Positions 32,713 through 40,705 of a stretch of DNA of 64,000 nucleotides are shown piece after piece. The position numbers and the translations under genes are program-made. Position 1 is the stretch's first letter. Each line of letters starts with the position of its first letter. The DNA is taken from assembly GCA_002422915.1 (NCBI GenBank), contig DITV01000002.1:176079-240078 (forward strand). The letters run 5' to 3'. The DNA is from Candidatus Saccharibacteria bacterium UBA6175 (GTDB lineage: Bacteria; Patescibacteriota; Saccharimonadia; Saccharimonadales; Saccharimonadaceae). The notes beneath the pieces were generated by a model. That model saw only the letters and a list, made by a program, of their open reading frames with translations. It ran no database searches and was not told the DNA's origin.

Positions 32713-33335
32713 TCTGCGCTCTCCTCTGTTGCCGTGGCGTTTGCTTCAAGCCACGTTTTATATTCTTGTAGTTCTGGGACAACACTTTGGCGGAAGGCTG
32801 TTTTTACGGCTGCTCCGGCGGCGCGAACCGCTTCAAGCGCTTCGCGTGATGAGACGATTGCTTGTCCGTAGACACTGGCACTTTGGTCACAGGCGAGTTC
32901 GCTGGCACTCGTAAGCTGTTGACTGTATGTTTCAAGAGCCACTCCATACGCGGCAATACTAGCGGTAACGGCTTCTTTTGCGGCAATGAGTCCTGCGGTG
33001 TCATATTGTCGCGCTTCCGCACTGGTGATCACCGCATCAATACGGTTAACAAGCTTTTCGTAGCGTTCAGTGTGTGCGATTTTTACCTCAGCTGATTTGC
33101 TAATCCTGTCGGCAAGACGAGTTTTAATTTGTTCACAGCGCTCAAGGGTGCGTTGTACTTGTTGAACGCGTTGCTCGCGGGTTTGACGAGTTTGCTGGGT
33201 TGGTGTTTGTTGTGTGGTGACTTGTGTTCTCGGAGATTCTTCTTCGGCAGTTTGAGCCAACACGGCCGTGCCCGCAGTGACACTCATTACAACGGCGAGG
33301 GCGATTGCAATAAGGTTTTTTGACAGCTGTTTCAT
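32709..33335 (-). CDS. Secreted coiled-coil protein
   Basis: 208 residues with a clear Sec signal peptide (MKQLSKNLIAIALAVVMSVTAGTAVLAQ), a Gln/Thr-rich linker (~29-55) and two long helical segments with coiled-coil character (REQRVQQVQRTLERCEQIK; ~110-200). Two cysteines in the exported part (in RCEQIK and LACDQS) could form a disulfide. The start follows the stop of the iron-permease gene directly. An envelope or periplasm-like space protein of unknown role. Confidence 0.8.
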   Translation of the reverse strand: MKQLSKNLIAIALAVVMSVTAGTAVLAQTAEEESPRTQVTTQQTPTQQTRQTREQRVQQVQRTLERCEQIKTRLADRISKSAEVKIAHTERYEKLVNRIDAVITSAEARQYDTAGLIAAKEAVTASIAAYGVALETYSQQLTSASELACDQSASVYGQAIVSSREALEAVRAAGAAVKTAFRQSVVPELQEYKTWLEANATATEESAE

Positions 33336-33803
33336 CTATTTCTCCTCTGGCGTATTGCCACGTATTTTATCGTGAATATCTTTAAACTCTCCCTGTAGTA
33401 CATTCAGCTCTGTGTCGGTCAGGTCTTCAATGTCAACAAATTCGGTACGAGCACTTCGACTTGAATTGATGAGTTCGTTTAGTTTGAGCTGCATCGCTTT
33501 GGCGTCCCGGTTTTGTGTGTTCTGAATCGCAAATACCATTAAGAAGGTTACGATGGTCGTTGTAGTGTTAATGACCAACTGCCAGGTGTCGGAGAAGCCA
33601 AAGAAGGGACCAGTAATGATCCAGCCGATAATAAGAAGGACTGCAAGAGCAAATGCCATCGGTGAACCAAGTTTATTGGAAACGTTCTGAGAAACTTTGT
33701 GGAAGGAGTCGCGCTTGACGCTTGAGTGCTCCGCTGGAGTAATGATTTCACGGACAATTTTAATACGAGGATGGTGCTTTGGTTCTTGGTCGGGAGTGTT
33801 CAT
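33336..33803 (-). CDS. Low-affinity iron permease family membrane protein
   Basis: 155 residues matching the bacterial Iron_permease (Fet4-like) family: a hydrophilic N-terminus, two membrane helices (FALAVLLIIGWIITGPFFGF and TTTTIVTFLMVFAIQ) and the conserved QNTQNRDAKAMQLKLNELI. Transport is assigned by family only; bacterial members are little tested. TATACT (33810-33815) ends 6 nt before the ATG. First gene of a three-gene unit with the secreted coiled-coil protein and the single-span protein. Confidence 0.85.
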   Translation of the reverse strand: MNTPDQEPKHHPRIKIVREIITPAEHSSVKRDSFHKVSQNVSNKLGSPMAFALAVLLIIGWIITGPFFGFSDTWQLVINTTTTIVTFLMVFAIQNTQNRDAKAMQLKLNELINSSRSARTEFVDIEDLTDTELNVLQGEFKDIHDKIRGNTPEEK

Positions 33804-33815
33804 AGTGACAGTATA
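33804..33815 (-). promoter_or_regulatory. -10 element of a leaderless promoter (iron-permease operon)
   Basis: TATACT at 33810-33815, 6 nt before the ATG at 33803. Confidence 0.55.
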
Positions 33816-33839
33816 TCACTAACCGTAAGCAATAAAAAA

Positions 33840-34076
33840 CTAGCGAATTTTGGTAATTAAACGCAGATTTGAAAGGTAGTGGCTTGGGTTCATGGCGGTA
33901 TGCTGACTCAGGTAGAGCATATGCTTGTCTTCAAATGACAAAGGGCCCTCGGAAGATGGTGAATAGGTTGAGGTGGTATTGAATTCCCTGCTCTTCATCA
34001 TGCCGCGCAGAATACTGCGGATTTCTTCGGCTTCGGTTGATTTTAGGAACTTTTGTGCACTCAACGTATTAGACAT
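33840..34076 (-). CDS. Small unknown protein, 78 residues
   Basis: Begins MSNTLSAQKFLKSTEAEE, charged and helical, with a central NTTSTYSPSSEGPLSFEDKH linker. No known domain. CATACT (34083-34088) ends 6 nt before the ATG at 34076, the leaderless spacing; the in-frame upstream start at 34118 would overlap that element. It lies between the iron-permease operon and the divergently read heliorhodopsin. Confidence 0.6.
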   Translation of the reverse strand: MSNTLSAQKFLKSTEAEEIRSILRGMMKSREFNTTSTYSPSSEGPLSFEDKHMLYLSQHTAMNPSHYLSNLRLITKIR

Positions 34077-34162
34077 ATCACTAGTATGCGCCTTTTGGGG
34101 TGAAATACCTAATCTCACTTCAGTGAAAGGTGTTGATTCCTGCGCTTTGTTCGTGATTAACT

Positions 34163-34960
34163 ATGCTTATGACTACTCTCCAAAAACCACAAACAACAAT
34201 CGGTGCACGCTTACAGCGATTCAATTTCATCGCTGGGTCACTACACTTCATTCAAGCCGTCATCCTATTTGTCATTCTTAACTACGAGCTGCAAATCCCT
34301 GTCGTCACTCGATTCTTTGACCAAACCGCAGAAGGCATCCGGCCCGTGACTGAAATCTTGTTTGACCTCCCGGTCGCCGTTATTGCACCGATCTTCTTGC
34401 TGCTCTCTGCCGGATTCCACTTTCTGCTGTCGCCACCGTATTACATCCGTCGCTATGAAAAGAATATCGCGAGCGGCATCAACCCGATGCGTTGGGTTGA
34501 GTACTCGTTAAGCTCATCTCTGATGATTTCCGTGCTGATGATGCTTGGTGGCCTCAACGACCTCCCGAGCATTGTGTTCATCTTCACACTTAACTTCATG
34601 ATGAATATGATGGGACTGGTGATGGAGCTCTACAACCAAGGCGCAAAGAAGGTAAAGTGGCTGCCCTTCAATCTTGGGGTGATTGCCGGTATCGTTCCGT
34701 GGATCATCGGCGGTCTCTATTTCTGGGTATCAACCAGCAATATTGCCGACGCAATTCCTGCGTACGCTCAGGCCGGCTTTATCCTGACATTCATCTTCTT
34801 TAACTCGTTCGCGATTAACATGTGGCTGCAATACAAAAAAGTTGGCCCATGGAAAGACTATGCGTTCGGCGAGCGCATGTACATCGTGTTGAGCCTCGTC
34901 GCGAAGACCGCCCTTGCCTGGGTGCTGGTACTTGGGACAATTGAAGGTGTTTCGGCGTAA
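34163..34960 (+). CDS. Heliorhodopsin
   Basis: Retinal-binding seven-helix membrane protein, 265 residues counted from 34163 (ATG at 34169 is equally possible). Family marks: Lys248 in VAKTALAW of helix 7 for the retinal Schiff base, Glu113 as counter-ion in RWVEYSLSSSLM of helix 3, and no DTE/NDQ pump triplet. Heliorhodopsins have inverted topology and are considered light sensors or regulators rather than simple pumps. No retinal-synthesis gene is in this window. No clear promoter or Shine-Dalgarno could be fixed. Confidence 0.93.
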   Translation: MLMTTLQKPQTTIGARLQRFNFIAGSLHFIQAVILFVILNYELQIPVVTRFFDQTAEGIRPVTEILFDLPVAVIAPIFLLLSAGFHFLLSPPYYIRRYEKNIASGINPMRWVEYSLSSSLMISVLMMLGGLNDLPSIVFIFTLNFMMNMMGLVMELYNQGAKKVKWLPFNLGVIAGIVPWIIGGLYFWVSTSNIADAIPAYAQAGFILTFIFFNSFAINMWLQYKKVGPWKDYAFGERMYIVLSLVAKTALAWVLVLGTIEGVSA

Positions 34961-34966
34961 GACCGC

Positions 34967-35056
34967 TTAATACTTCCTTACAATGTATTCGAGTAACTCA
35001 GGGAACGTTTCTTGATTATTGAACATTTTATCAGATAATCGATTGTGGTAGTTCAT
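34967..35056 (-). CDS. Tiny ORF coupled to the FHA/J-like gene, 29 residues
   Basis: ATG at 35056 follows the TAG of the upstream gene by one base and reads MNYHNRLSDKMFNNQETFPE to ...VRKY, a hydrophilic helical peptide. The tight coupling suggests it is translated; no family is recognisable at this length. Confidence 0.4.
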   Translation of the reverse strand: MNYHNRLSDKMFNNQETFPELLEYIVRKY

Positions 35057-35057
35057 A

Positions 35058-35990
35058 CTATCGGGATTTATAAAGATCATTCATCAATCTTCGGCCCCGG
35101 ACGTAACGTTCGTGGCTTGCCGTAGCGTCAAGGTGACGGTTACGGTCAGGATGAAACATTTTTTCAAAGCGTCGTAATCCTGCCTTCTTGTCGTCAGGAA
35201 ATTCGGCGTAGATTGCAGCGCACTCTGTCGCGACAGTGTCATCTAGCTCATACTCGCCGGGCTCACGACTTGGTTGCGGTCCGCTCGTGCGTCCATCGCG
35301 ACGAGAGTAAAAACCATTCATCCACTCCTCTCTGTGTGCATTGGTAAAGTGGTGTCTGCCCAGTGCGGTGTACGTTGCGTCTCCATGAAGAAACACAGTA
35401 GTGCCATTTGTACTATCGCGACTGACGATATTCACGTCTTGTCTCAGTCCCAAATGTGCGTATGCTCTGTCTAAAAGCGGAGATACTTCGCGAAATCTAA
35501 CCCTTGCATTCACTTCTGCAATGTCTGGAGCAAATAAGGGATACCGAGCTGACCCAAAATTAACTGTGTCGCCCGGAGTGAGAACAACGGTCTCAATGAG
35601 CGCTGTTTTTCCTAAGCGGATCTCTCTTGGGTCAATAGCCTCAATACGTAATAGTTCCGGTACCCACAGGTGACGATCACCTGATCTGGACTCAAGTGTA
35701 AGGTTAAGCCAACGACTTTGTCGAGCATTTGGATTGTCGGTGTGGTTCATCGCAACACCGATTGACAGTTTTCCCTCTACGATTTCGGGTGTGATGTGAT
35801 CTTCTTTACCAAGTAGCACTCGGTGTGCGTTTCGGTATACAGATTTAATCGAAGCATTTTTGGGGTCGGAATAATGCGCTTCTCTTCCTGGTACATTCAT
35901 AAGGTCATTGTCGGCTAAGGTGTAGGCCCGATGCAAGCATAAACAAATATCTTCAGCTGGTTTCAATGGAGGATTAAGAACGCTGAGCAA
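35058..35990 (-). CDS. Protein with FHA-like region and C-terminal J-like segment
   Basis: 310 residues, no signal peptide. The middle (~125-215) resembles an FHA phosphopeptide-binding domain (TPGDTVNFGSARYPLFAP; NIVSRDSTNGTTVFLHG). The C-terminus (~255-310) contains an HPD-bearing stretch (RFEKMFHPDRNRHL) followed by a helical RYVRGRRLMNDLYKSR, like a DnaJ J domain. A J-like end suggests recruitment of Hsp70. The start is uncertain: TTG at 35990 overlaps the preceding frame by 17 nt; an ATG 30 codons later is possible. FHA and J calls are by eye. Confidence 0.65.
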   Translation of the reverse strand: MLSVLNPPLKPAEDICLCLHRAYTLADNDLMNVPGREAHYSDPKNASIKSVYRNAHRVLLGKEDHITPEIVEGKLSIGVAMNHTDNPNARQSRWLNLTLESRSGDRHLWVPELLRIEAIDPREIRLGKTALIETVVLTPGDTVNFGSARYPLFAPDIAEVNARVRFREVSPLLDRAYAHLGLRQDVNIVSRDSTNGTTVFLHGDATYTALGRHHFTNAHREEWMNGFYSRRDGRTSGPQPSREPGEYELDDTVATECAAIYAEFPDDKKAGLRRFEKMFHPDRNRHLDATASHERYVRGRRLMNDLYKSR

Positions 35991-36480
35991 ACAATCTTAA
36001 AAGCTCTAGCGTGGTTAATCGATTAAATAACCACGATTGCTTGTCCTTATCTAACATGGCCTCGGTATCATCGATATTTTCAATTGAACTATGAATTAAA
36101 CGTGTCGCCTCATCAACGGAATACCAAGCATAGGTAAATGCGGCCTCACGTTCGTTTTGAGGGTTCGTCGTACCCACTGTGTCTACAAATCGTGCGACTT
36201 AGCCTTGTATGATGTATTTCCTGTGTATCAGATCTCTGTATTGAATAACTGTACCAAGCTCCTTTATTTTTGAGATCGTCATTCCTACTTCTTCAAGACA
36301 CTCTCTGTGAAGTGCCGAAATGATATCTTCGTCATGCTCTTCTACGCCACCACCCGGCAGGAGTCCGTCGTTAATAATCAGTACTTCATTTTTCTCATTA
36401 AGAATCAGCGCCCTTACCGTCAGCCTATCTTTGTATTCAATAGCTGGATTATAGGCGCCAATAATTGCTGCGTTGTTCAT
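35974..36480 (-). pseudogene. Nudix hydrolase interrupted by an in-frame TAA
   Basis: The frame starting at 36480 has the Nudix box GGGVEEHDEDIISALHRECL-EEVGM but stops after 93 codons at a TAA (36199-36201). The same reading frame continues without a gap (VARFVDTVGTTNPQ...) through 35974 and supplies the typical Nudix C-terminal half (AFTYAWYSVDEATRLI, then WLFNRLTTLELLRL). The second half could restart at GTG 36177. Either a single nonsense mutation (TAA) or a sequencing error. Nudix enzymes hydrolyse nucleoside diphosphate derivatives; substrate not inferable. Confidence 0.7.
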
Positions 36481-36537
36481 GTCACCAACTTAGCATAGAA
36501 AACAAAAACTTCTGAATTAACAAAATTGAAACGTTTA

Positions 36538-36612
36538 TGGCAGGGGCACGTGGAATCGAACCACGATCCTAGGTTTTGGAGACCCATATACTAACCGTTG
36601 TACTATGCCCCT
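36538..36612 (-). tRNA. tRNA-Trp (CCA anticodon)
   Basis: 75 nt including encoded 3' CCA (36538-36540). Acceptor AGGGGCA/TGCCCCT, discriminator G, anticodon loop GTCTCCAAAAC region with CCA, T-arm GGTTCGATTCC. Reads UGG. Confidence 0.96.
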
Positions 36613-36638
36613 TTACAATCAGTTATTGTATCAAACAC

Positions 36639-36932
36639 CTACCCAAAGATAAACACGGCGAGCATCATCGGTGTCTGCACAATCAACCATAAGACCTGCG
36701 CCACGATGATCGGCATGAGCTTGTGTCGAATACCGTAGGTGAGCAAAACGATACTTCCGACGTTGTACAGAGTCCACATGACCACCGAAACGCCAGTAGC
36801 GTCTTGGGCTGAGTACACCAACCAAATCTGTGGCAGCGTTGCGACCGGCTGGACGACGCCAACGATGAGAGCGAGACTATCAACGATGTGCGTGTTCTTA
36901 ATTTTGTGCTTCGGGTGAAAGGTATGCTTCAT
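36639..36932 (-). CDS. SemiSWEET/PQ-loop family transporter
   Basis: 97-residue three-helix membrane protein with the PQ-loop motif in QPVATLPQIWLVY and a following WTLYNVGSIVLLTYG, the pattern of SemiSWEETs, which work as dimers for facilitated sugar movement. The ATG at 36932 is preferred over 36953, because TATTTT lies 6 nt before it as in other leaderless genes. Divergent to NDH-2. Sugar transport would fit the glycan operon at 38-43 kb, but this is inference. Confidence 0.85.
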   Translation of the reverse strand: MKHTFHPKHKIKNTHIVDSLALIVGVVQPVATLPQIWLVYSAQDATGVSVVMWTLYNVGSIVLLTYGIRHKLMPIIVAQVLWLIVQTPMMLAVFIFG

Positions 36933-36987
36933 GTCTGTAAAATATGGTACCATAAGCGTAATCTGAAGTTACAAAAAAAGGAGTTGC

Positions 36988-38145
36988 ATGAACATTGTTG
37001 TTGTTGGGGGCGGGTTTGCAGGAGTAAAGGCGGCACTGGAGCTCGCCAAGCGTCACGTTGGCAAGATTACACTCATTTCAGATGAGACCTATTTCTTGCA
37101 CCACGCCACGCTGTACGCGACGGCAACTGGTCGGAATACTGCCGAGTCAGTGATACCGCTCAATGTCATATTTGCTGACTATCCTGCGGTAACGGTAGTC
37201 CACGATAAAATGACCGCATTTGAACCAGACCGCAAGATGATCCGCGGTGAGAAGAAACACTATGGCTACGATGCGCTGGTAATGGCGCTCGGCTCGGTGA
37301 CCACTTTCTTTGGTATTAAGGGCATGGCCGAACATGCCTACGGAATTAAAAGCCTGGCAGAAGTACGCAAATTTCAAGATCATATTCACGAAGAAGTGGT
37401 GAATAAGAAGCTTGATAAAGAGTTCTTTGTGATTGGTGCGGGGCCAACCGGTGTAGAGCTGGCCGGTGCTTTGCATGAATATCTCCAGTCTTTGATTAAA
37501 CTGCACCGATTAAAGGGCTCTAGGGCACGTGTCACAATTGTCGAAGCCGCACCGCGGATCTTGCCTCGTCTTTCAAAAACGGCCTCGAAGATTGTGTCAA
37601 AACAACTTGAAAAACGTGGCATTCGGGTGCTGGTGAACCAAAAAGTACAAGCGCTTGATGACGATTCAATTACTATTGAAGGAAATAAGGTCTCGACCAG
37701 GACGGCCGTCTGGACATCCGGCGTCGCCAACAACCCATTCTTTCCGAGCCATCAAGAGCAGTTTCACCTGGCACCAAACGGCCGGGTAAACGTGAACGAC
37801 TATCTTGAAGCGATGCCGAATGTGTACGTGATTGGTGATAACAATACGGTGAAGCACAGTGGCATGGCCTGGCCTGCCTTCGACCAGGCGACCTTTGTGG
37901 CTGATCATGTTACGCGTAAGATCGCTAAGCGACACCTAAAACCATTCGTGTCCAAGTCAGCACCCTGTGGCCTACCAGTCGGTGAAGGTTGGGGCTATGT
38001 TGAGTGGCACGGTGTGTATGCAGCCGGAAAAACCGGTGCGTGGATCCGTCGACAGATGGAATTGTATGGTTACAAGCAGCTGGTTGCCCCTAAATTAGCC
38101 CGTGAAGTATGGCGTGCGCACAATATTGCGGAAATTGACGTGTAA
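36988..38145 (+). CDS. Type II NADH dehydrogenase (NDH-2-like)
   Basis: FAD-dependent NADH:quinone oxidoreductase-like flavoprotein of 385 residues. FAD motif GGGFAGVKAALELA at the N-terminus, second nucleotide-binding motif FFVIGAGPTGVELAGAL for NADH, and the C-terminal FAD motif NVYVIGDNN. The C-terminus is amphipathic as in membrane-attached NDH-2. AAAGGAG lies 4-5 nt before the ATG. It would regenerate NAD+ without proton pumping. Pairing with a specific quinone cannot be judged. Confidence 0.9.
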   Translation: MNIVVVGGGFAGVKAALELAKRHVGKITLISDETYFLHHATLYATATGRNTAESVIPLNVIFADYPAVTVVHDKMTAFEPDRKMIRGEKKHYGYDALVMALGSVTTFFGIKGMAEHAYGIKSLAEVRKFQDHIHEEVVNKKLDKEFFVIGAGPTGVELAGALHEYLQSLIKLHRLKGSRARVTIVEAAPRILPRLSKTASKIVSKQLEKRGIRVLVNQKVQALDDDSITIEGNKVSTRTAVWTSGVANNPFFPSHQEQFHLAPNGRVNVNDYLEAMPNVYVIGDNNTVKHSGMAWPAFDQATFVADHVTRKIAKRHLKPFVSKSAPCGLPVGEGWGYVEWHGVYAAGKTGAWIRRQMELYGYKQLVAPKLAREVWRAHNIAEIDV

Positions 38146-38150
38146 TTCTG

Positions 38151-38179
38151 TTGTAAATGCCTACGCTTACACCTATAAT
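38151..38179 (+). promoter_or_regulatory. Promoter of the glycan operon
   Basis: TTGTAA (38151-38156), 17-bp spacer, TATAAT (38174-38179); start expected near 38186. Confidence 0.7.
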
Positions 38180-38193
38180 GATGAACAGAAAAA

Positions 38194-38253
38194 ATGGCCA
38201 AACATAAACGGAGCAGCATGGCGGGTAACCTCTCGCTATACAAAGGGGTATGA
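38194..38253 (+). CDS. Leader peptide ORF, 19 codons
   Basis: Reads MAKHKRSSMAGNLSLYKGV and ends at a TGA that overlaps the ATG of the GT4 gene (ATGA, 38250-38253). It is the first ORF of the predicted transcript. Its translation could re-initiate at or control the glycan operon. Confidence 0.45.
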   Translation: MAKHKRSSMAGNLSLYKGV

Positions 38254-39482
38254 ACATATTAATGCTGGGTTGGGAGTTACCGCCGCACAATAGTGGCGGA
38301 CTTGGCGTCGCGTGCTATCACTTGGCCAAAGCACTCGCTCTCCAGGGGACTACCATCGATTTCGTTGTCCCTTATTCGGCAACTCATGAGAATATTGATT
38401 TTATGACGGTACACAACGCAACAAAACTATCTCCGTTAGAGCGCTATGGCCTTGGCGCCTACGACAGTCAGTTCTTGCTTGACCGTAAAGATGGTGCCGA
38501 CGTTGCTGGCTTAAAGGATATTCGTGACGTGCAACGACAATACACCCGTTTTATTGAACGTCACATCGAGAAAGAGCAGCCAACCTACGACGCGATTCAT
38601 GCCCACGACTGGTTGACGATGGAGGCGGGCATTCGTGCTAAACAGCTCACCGATGCACCCCTGATTGTGCACGTTCACTCCACCGAATTTGACCGCTCTG
38701 GTGGAGGCAGCGGTAACCCAATCGCCCGTGAGATTGAATACCAAGGCCTCATTGTGGCTGATCGCATTATTGCCGTGAGTGAAGTCACAAAACAGATTAT
38801 CATCTCTCAGTACGGTATTCCTGCCGATAAGATTGAAGTCATGCACAACGCCATTGATGTCACCAGCTTTGACGATGGCTACGAATACGACCGTCGAACC
38901 TATCGCTATCTTGAGAGTCTGAAGTCCGAGGGTTACACCATCGTCAGTGCAGTGACTCGCTTGACGATTCAGAAAGGCCTTACAAACCTGATACGGGCAA
39001 TGGCGATGGCAACGCAAAAGTATGATCGAATCGCGCTCCTGCTCGCTGGTGACGGCGAACAACGCAATGAATTAATTCAGCTGGCGTCTGACCTCGGTAT
39101 ATCCGACAAGGTCTTCTTTACTGGGTTTGTTAGAGGCAAGCAGTGGCGCGACGCCTATAGCGTTTCTGACATTTTCGTCCTCAGCTCTGTGAGCGAGCCG
39201 TTTGGCCTAACAGCGCTTGAGGCGGCTCATCACGACACGGCGCTGATCTTGACTCGTCAATCAGGTGTAGCCGAAGTCCTCAACAATGTTTACAAATACG
39301 ATTTCTGGGACGTTACTCGGCTTGCCGATCAGCTGGTGGGGATCGCTACCTCTTATGCGCTGCGTGACACGCTAAAAGAGAATGTTCGCCGTGAATACGC
39401 TAAGATATCATGGGATGATGTTGCCACAAAACTCCGAACGCTCTATGTCGCTGTTCGCGAACGTGAAAGGGTTCTGGTATGA
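38250..39482 (+). CDS. Family 4 glycosyltransferase, glycogen/glucan synthase-like
   Basis: Retaining GT-B enzyme of 410 residues: N-terminal Rossmann domain (MNILMLGWELPPHNSGGLGV, with the glycine loop that binds the donor), the acceptor-side HAHDWLTMEAG, and the C-terminal donor domain with the Glu-containing SSVSEPFGLTALEA. Similar to starch/glycogen synthases and alpha-glucan phosphorylating synthases of GT4/GT5. First enzyme of an operon with GH57 and GH15; ATGA overlap with the next gene. Probably builds an alpha-glucan. Confidence 0.88.
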   Translation: MNILMLGWELPPHNSGGLGVACYHLAKALALQGTTIDFVVPYSATHENIDFMTVHNATKLSPLERYGLGAYDSQFLLDRKDGADVAGLKDIRDVQRQYTRFIERHIEKEQPTYDAIHAHDWLTMEAGIRAKQLTDAPLIVHVHSTEFDRSGGGSGNPIAREIEYQGLIVADRIIAVSEVTKQIIISQYGIPADKIEVMHNAIDVTSFDDGYEYDRRTYRYLESLKSEGYTIVSAVTRLTIQKGLTNLIRAMAMATQKYDRIALLLAGDGEQRNELIQLASDLGISDKVFFTGFVRGKQWRDAYSVSDIFVLSSVSEPFGLTALEAAHHDTALILTRQSGVAEVLNNVYKYDFWDVTRLADQLVGIATSYALRDTLKENVRREYAKISWDDVATKLRTLYVAVRERERVLV

Positions 39483-40705
39483 GCAAACGAGGCATCACCC
39501 TCTACCTTCACGTGCACCAACCGCATCGTGTGCGTGACTATACCGTCTTTGATACTGCAGCCAATCACAATTACTTCACCGAGCCTGACCCACTGAGTGG
39601 TCGCAACAATGAGCGCATCTTCAGAAAAGTAGCCGACAAGTCATATCGTCCAATGAACGCACTGCTCCAAAAGATGCTTGATACCCATCCAGACTTTAAA
39701 ATCTCTTTAAGTATTACGGGGACGTTGATTGAACAGGCTGAGCAATGGGCTCCTGACGTGATTGAAAGCTTCCAGAACCTTGTGAAGACCGGTCGAGTAG
39801 AGATTGTTGCTGAAACCTACTATCACTCCCTCGCTTTCTTCTATTCTCGAGACGAATTTGTGGCCCAAGTTGAAGCACACAAACAGAAGATTCGTGAGCT
39901 CTTTGGGGTTGAAACCAGCGTGTTCCGTAATACAGAACTTGCCTATAACGATGAACTTGCCCAGTGGGCCGATGGCTACGGCTTCAAGGGTATCCTAGCT
40001 GAAGGATGGGATCCGATTCTGGATTGGCGCAGCCCAAACTTTGTCTATCGCCCCGAAGGGACTGAGAAGATTGGACTTTTGTTAAAGAACTACCGCCTGA
40101 GTGACGACCTCGCCTTCCGTTTTAGCAACCGTGCCTGGAAAGAGTGGCCACTGACTGCCGATACGTATACTGAGTGGGCCCACGCCGCAGTGGCCGACAA
40201 CCAGCCGCTGATCAACCTGTTTATGGACTACGAGACCTTCGGTGAGCACCAATGGGCTGACACCGGCATCTTTGAGTTCTTTGAAGAGTTTGTTGGTCGA
40301 TGGCTCTCGAACGAAGACAACACCTTCTACACTGTCTCTGAAGCCGTCGAAAAGCATGAACCAGCCGGTACAATCAGCATGCCCGCTACGGTGACGTGGG
40401 CTGACGCCGAGCGTGACCTCACTGCGTGGCTTGGTAACTCAATGCAGCAAGAGGCCTTGCACCACCTGTATGCACTCGAGAAAGACGTCATGCGGACGCA
40501 AGACCTTGAGCTGATCGCCGACTGGCGTCGTTTGCAAACCTCTGACCATGCCTACTATATGTGTACGAAGTGGTTTACCGATGGAGACGTGCACGCGTAT
40601 TTTAGTCCTTACGAATCTCCTTATGATGCGTTCTTAGCGTTTATGAACGCTGTTCGCGATATGCGCTGGCGCTTACACGCGCACCACAAAACGGGTGGGC
40701 TGTAA
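39479..40705 (+). CDS. Glycoside hydrolase family 57 (alpha-amylase type)
   Basis: 408 residues with the GH57 barrel: N-terminal HVHQPHRVRDY, nucleophile Glu153 in FRNTELAYND and acid/base Asp250 in NLFMDYETFGEHQW. GH57 enzymes cut or transfer alpha-1,4-glucan; the neighbours suggest glycogen-like polymer turnover. No signal peptide, so cytosolic. Overlaps GT4 by 4 nt and GH15 by one base. Confidence 0.92.
   Translation: MSKRGITLYLHVHQPHRVRDYTVFDTAANHNYFTEPDPLSGRNNERIFRKVADKSYRPMNALLQKMLDTHPDFKISLSITGTLIEQAEQWAPDVIESFQNLVKTGRVEIVAETYYHSLAFFYSRDEFVAQVEAHKQKIRELFGVETSVFRNTELAYNDELAQWADGYGFKGILAEGWDPILDWRSPNFVYRPEGTEKIGLLLKNYRLSDDLAFRFSNRAWKEWPLTADTYTEWAHAAVADNQPLINLFMDYETFGEHQWADTGIFEFFEEFVGRWLSNEDNTFYTVSEAVEKHEPAGTISMPATVTWADAERDLTAWLGNSMQQEALHHLYALEKDVMRTQDLELIADWRRLQTSDHAYYMCTKWFTDGDVHAYFSPYESPYDAFLAFMNAVRDMRWRLHAHHKTGGL

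Noticed and set aside
39479..40705. UGA as a glycine codon (Gracilibacteria-type code)
   Set aside because: Genes end cleanly at UGA in ATGA overlaps, for example at 39480-39482; reading UGA as sense would fuse neighbouring genes.
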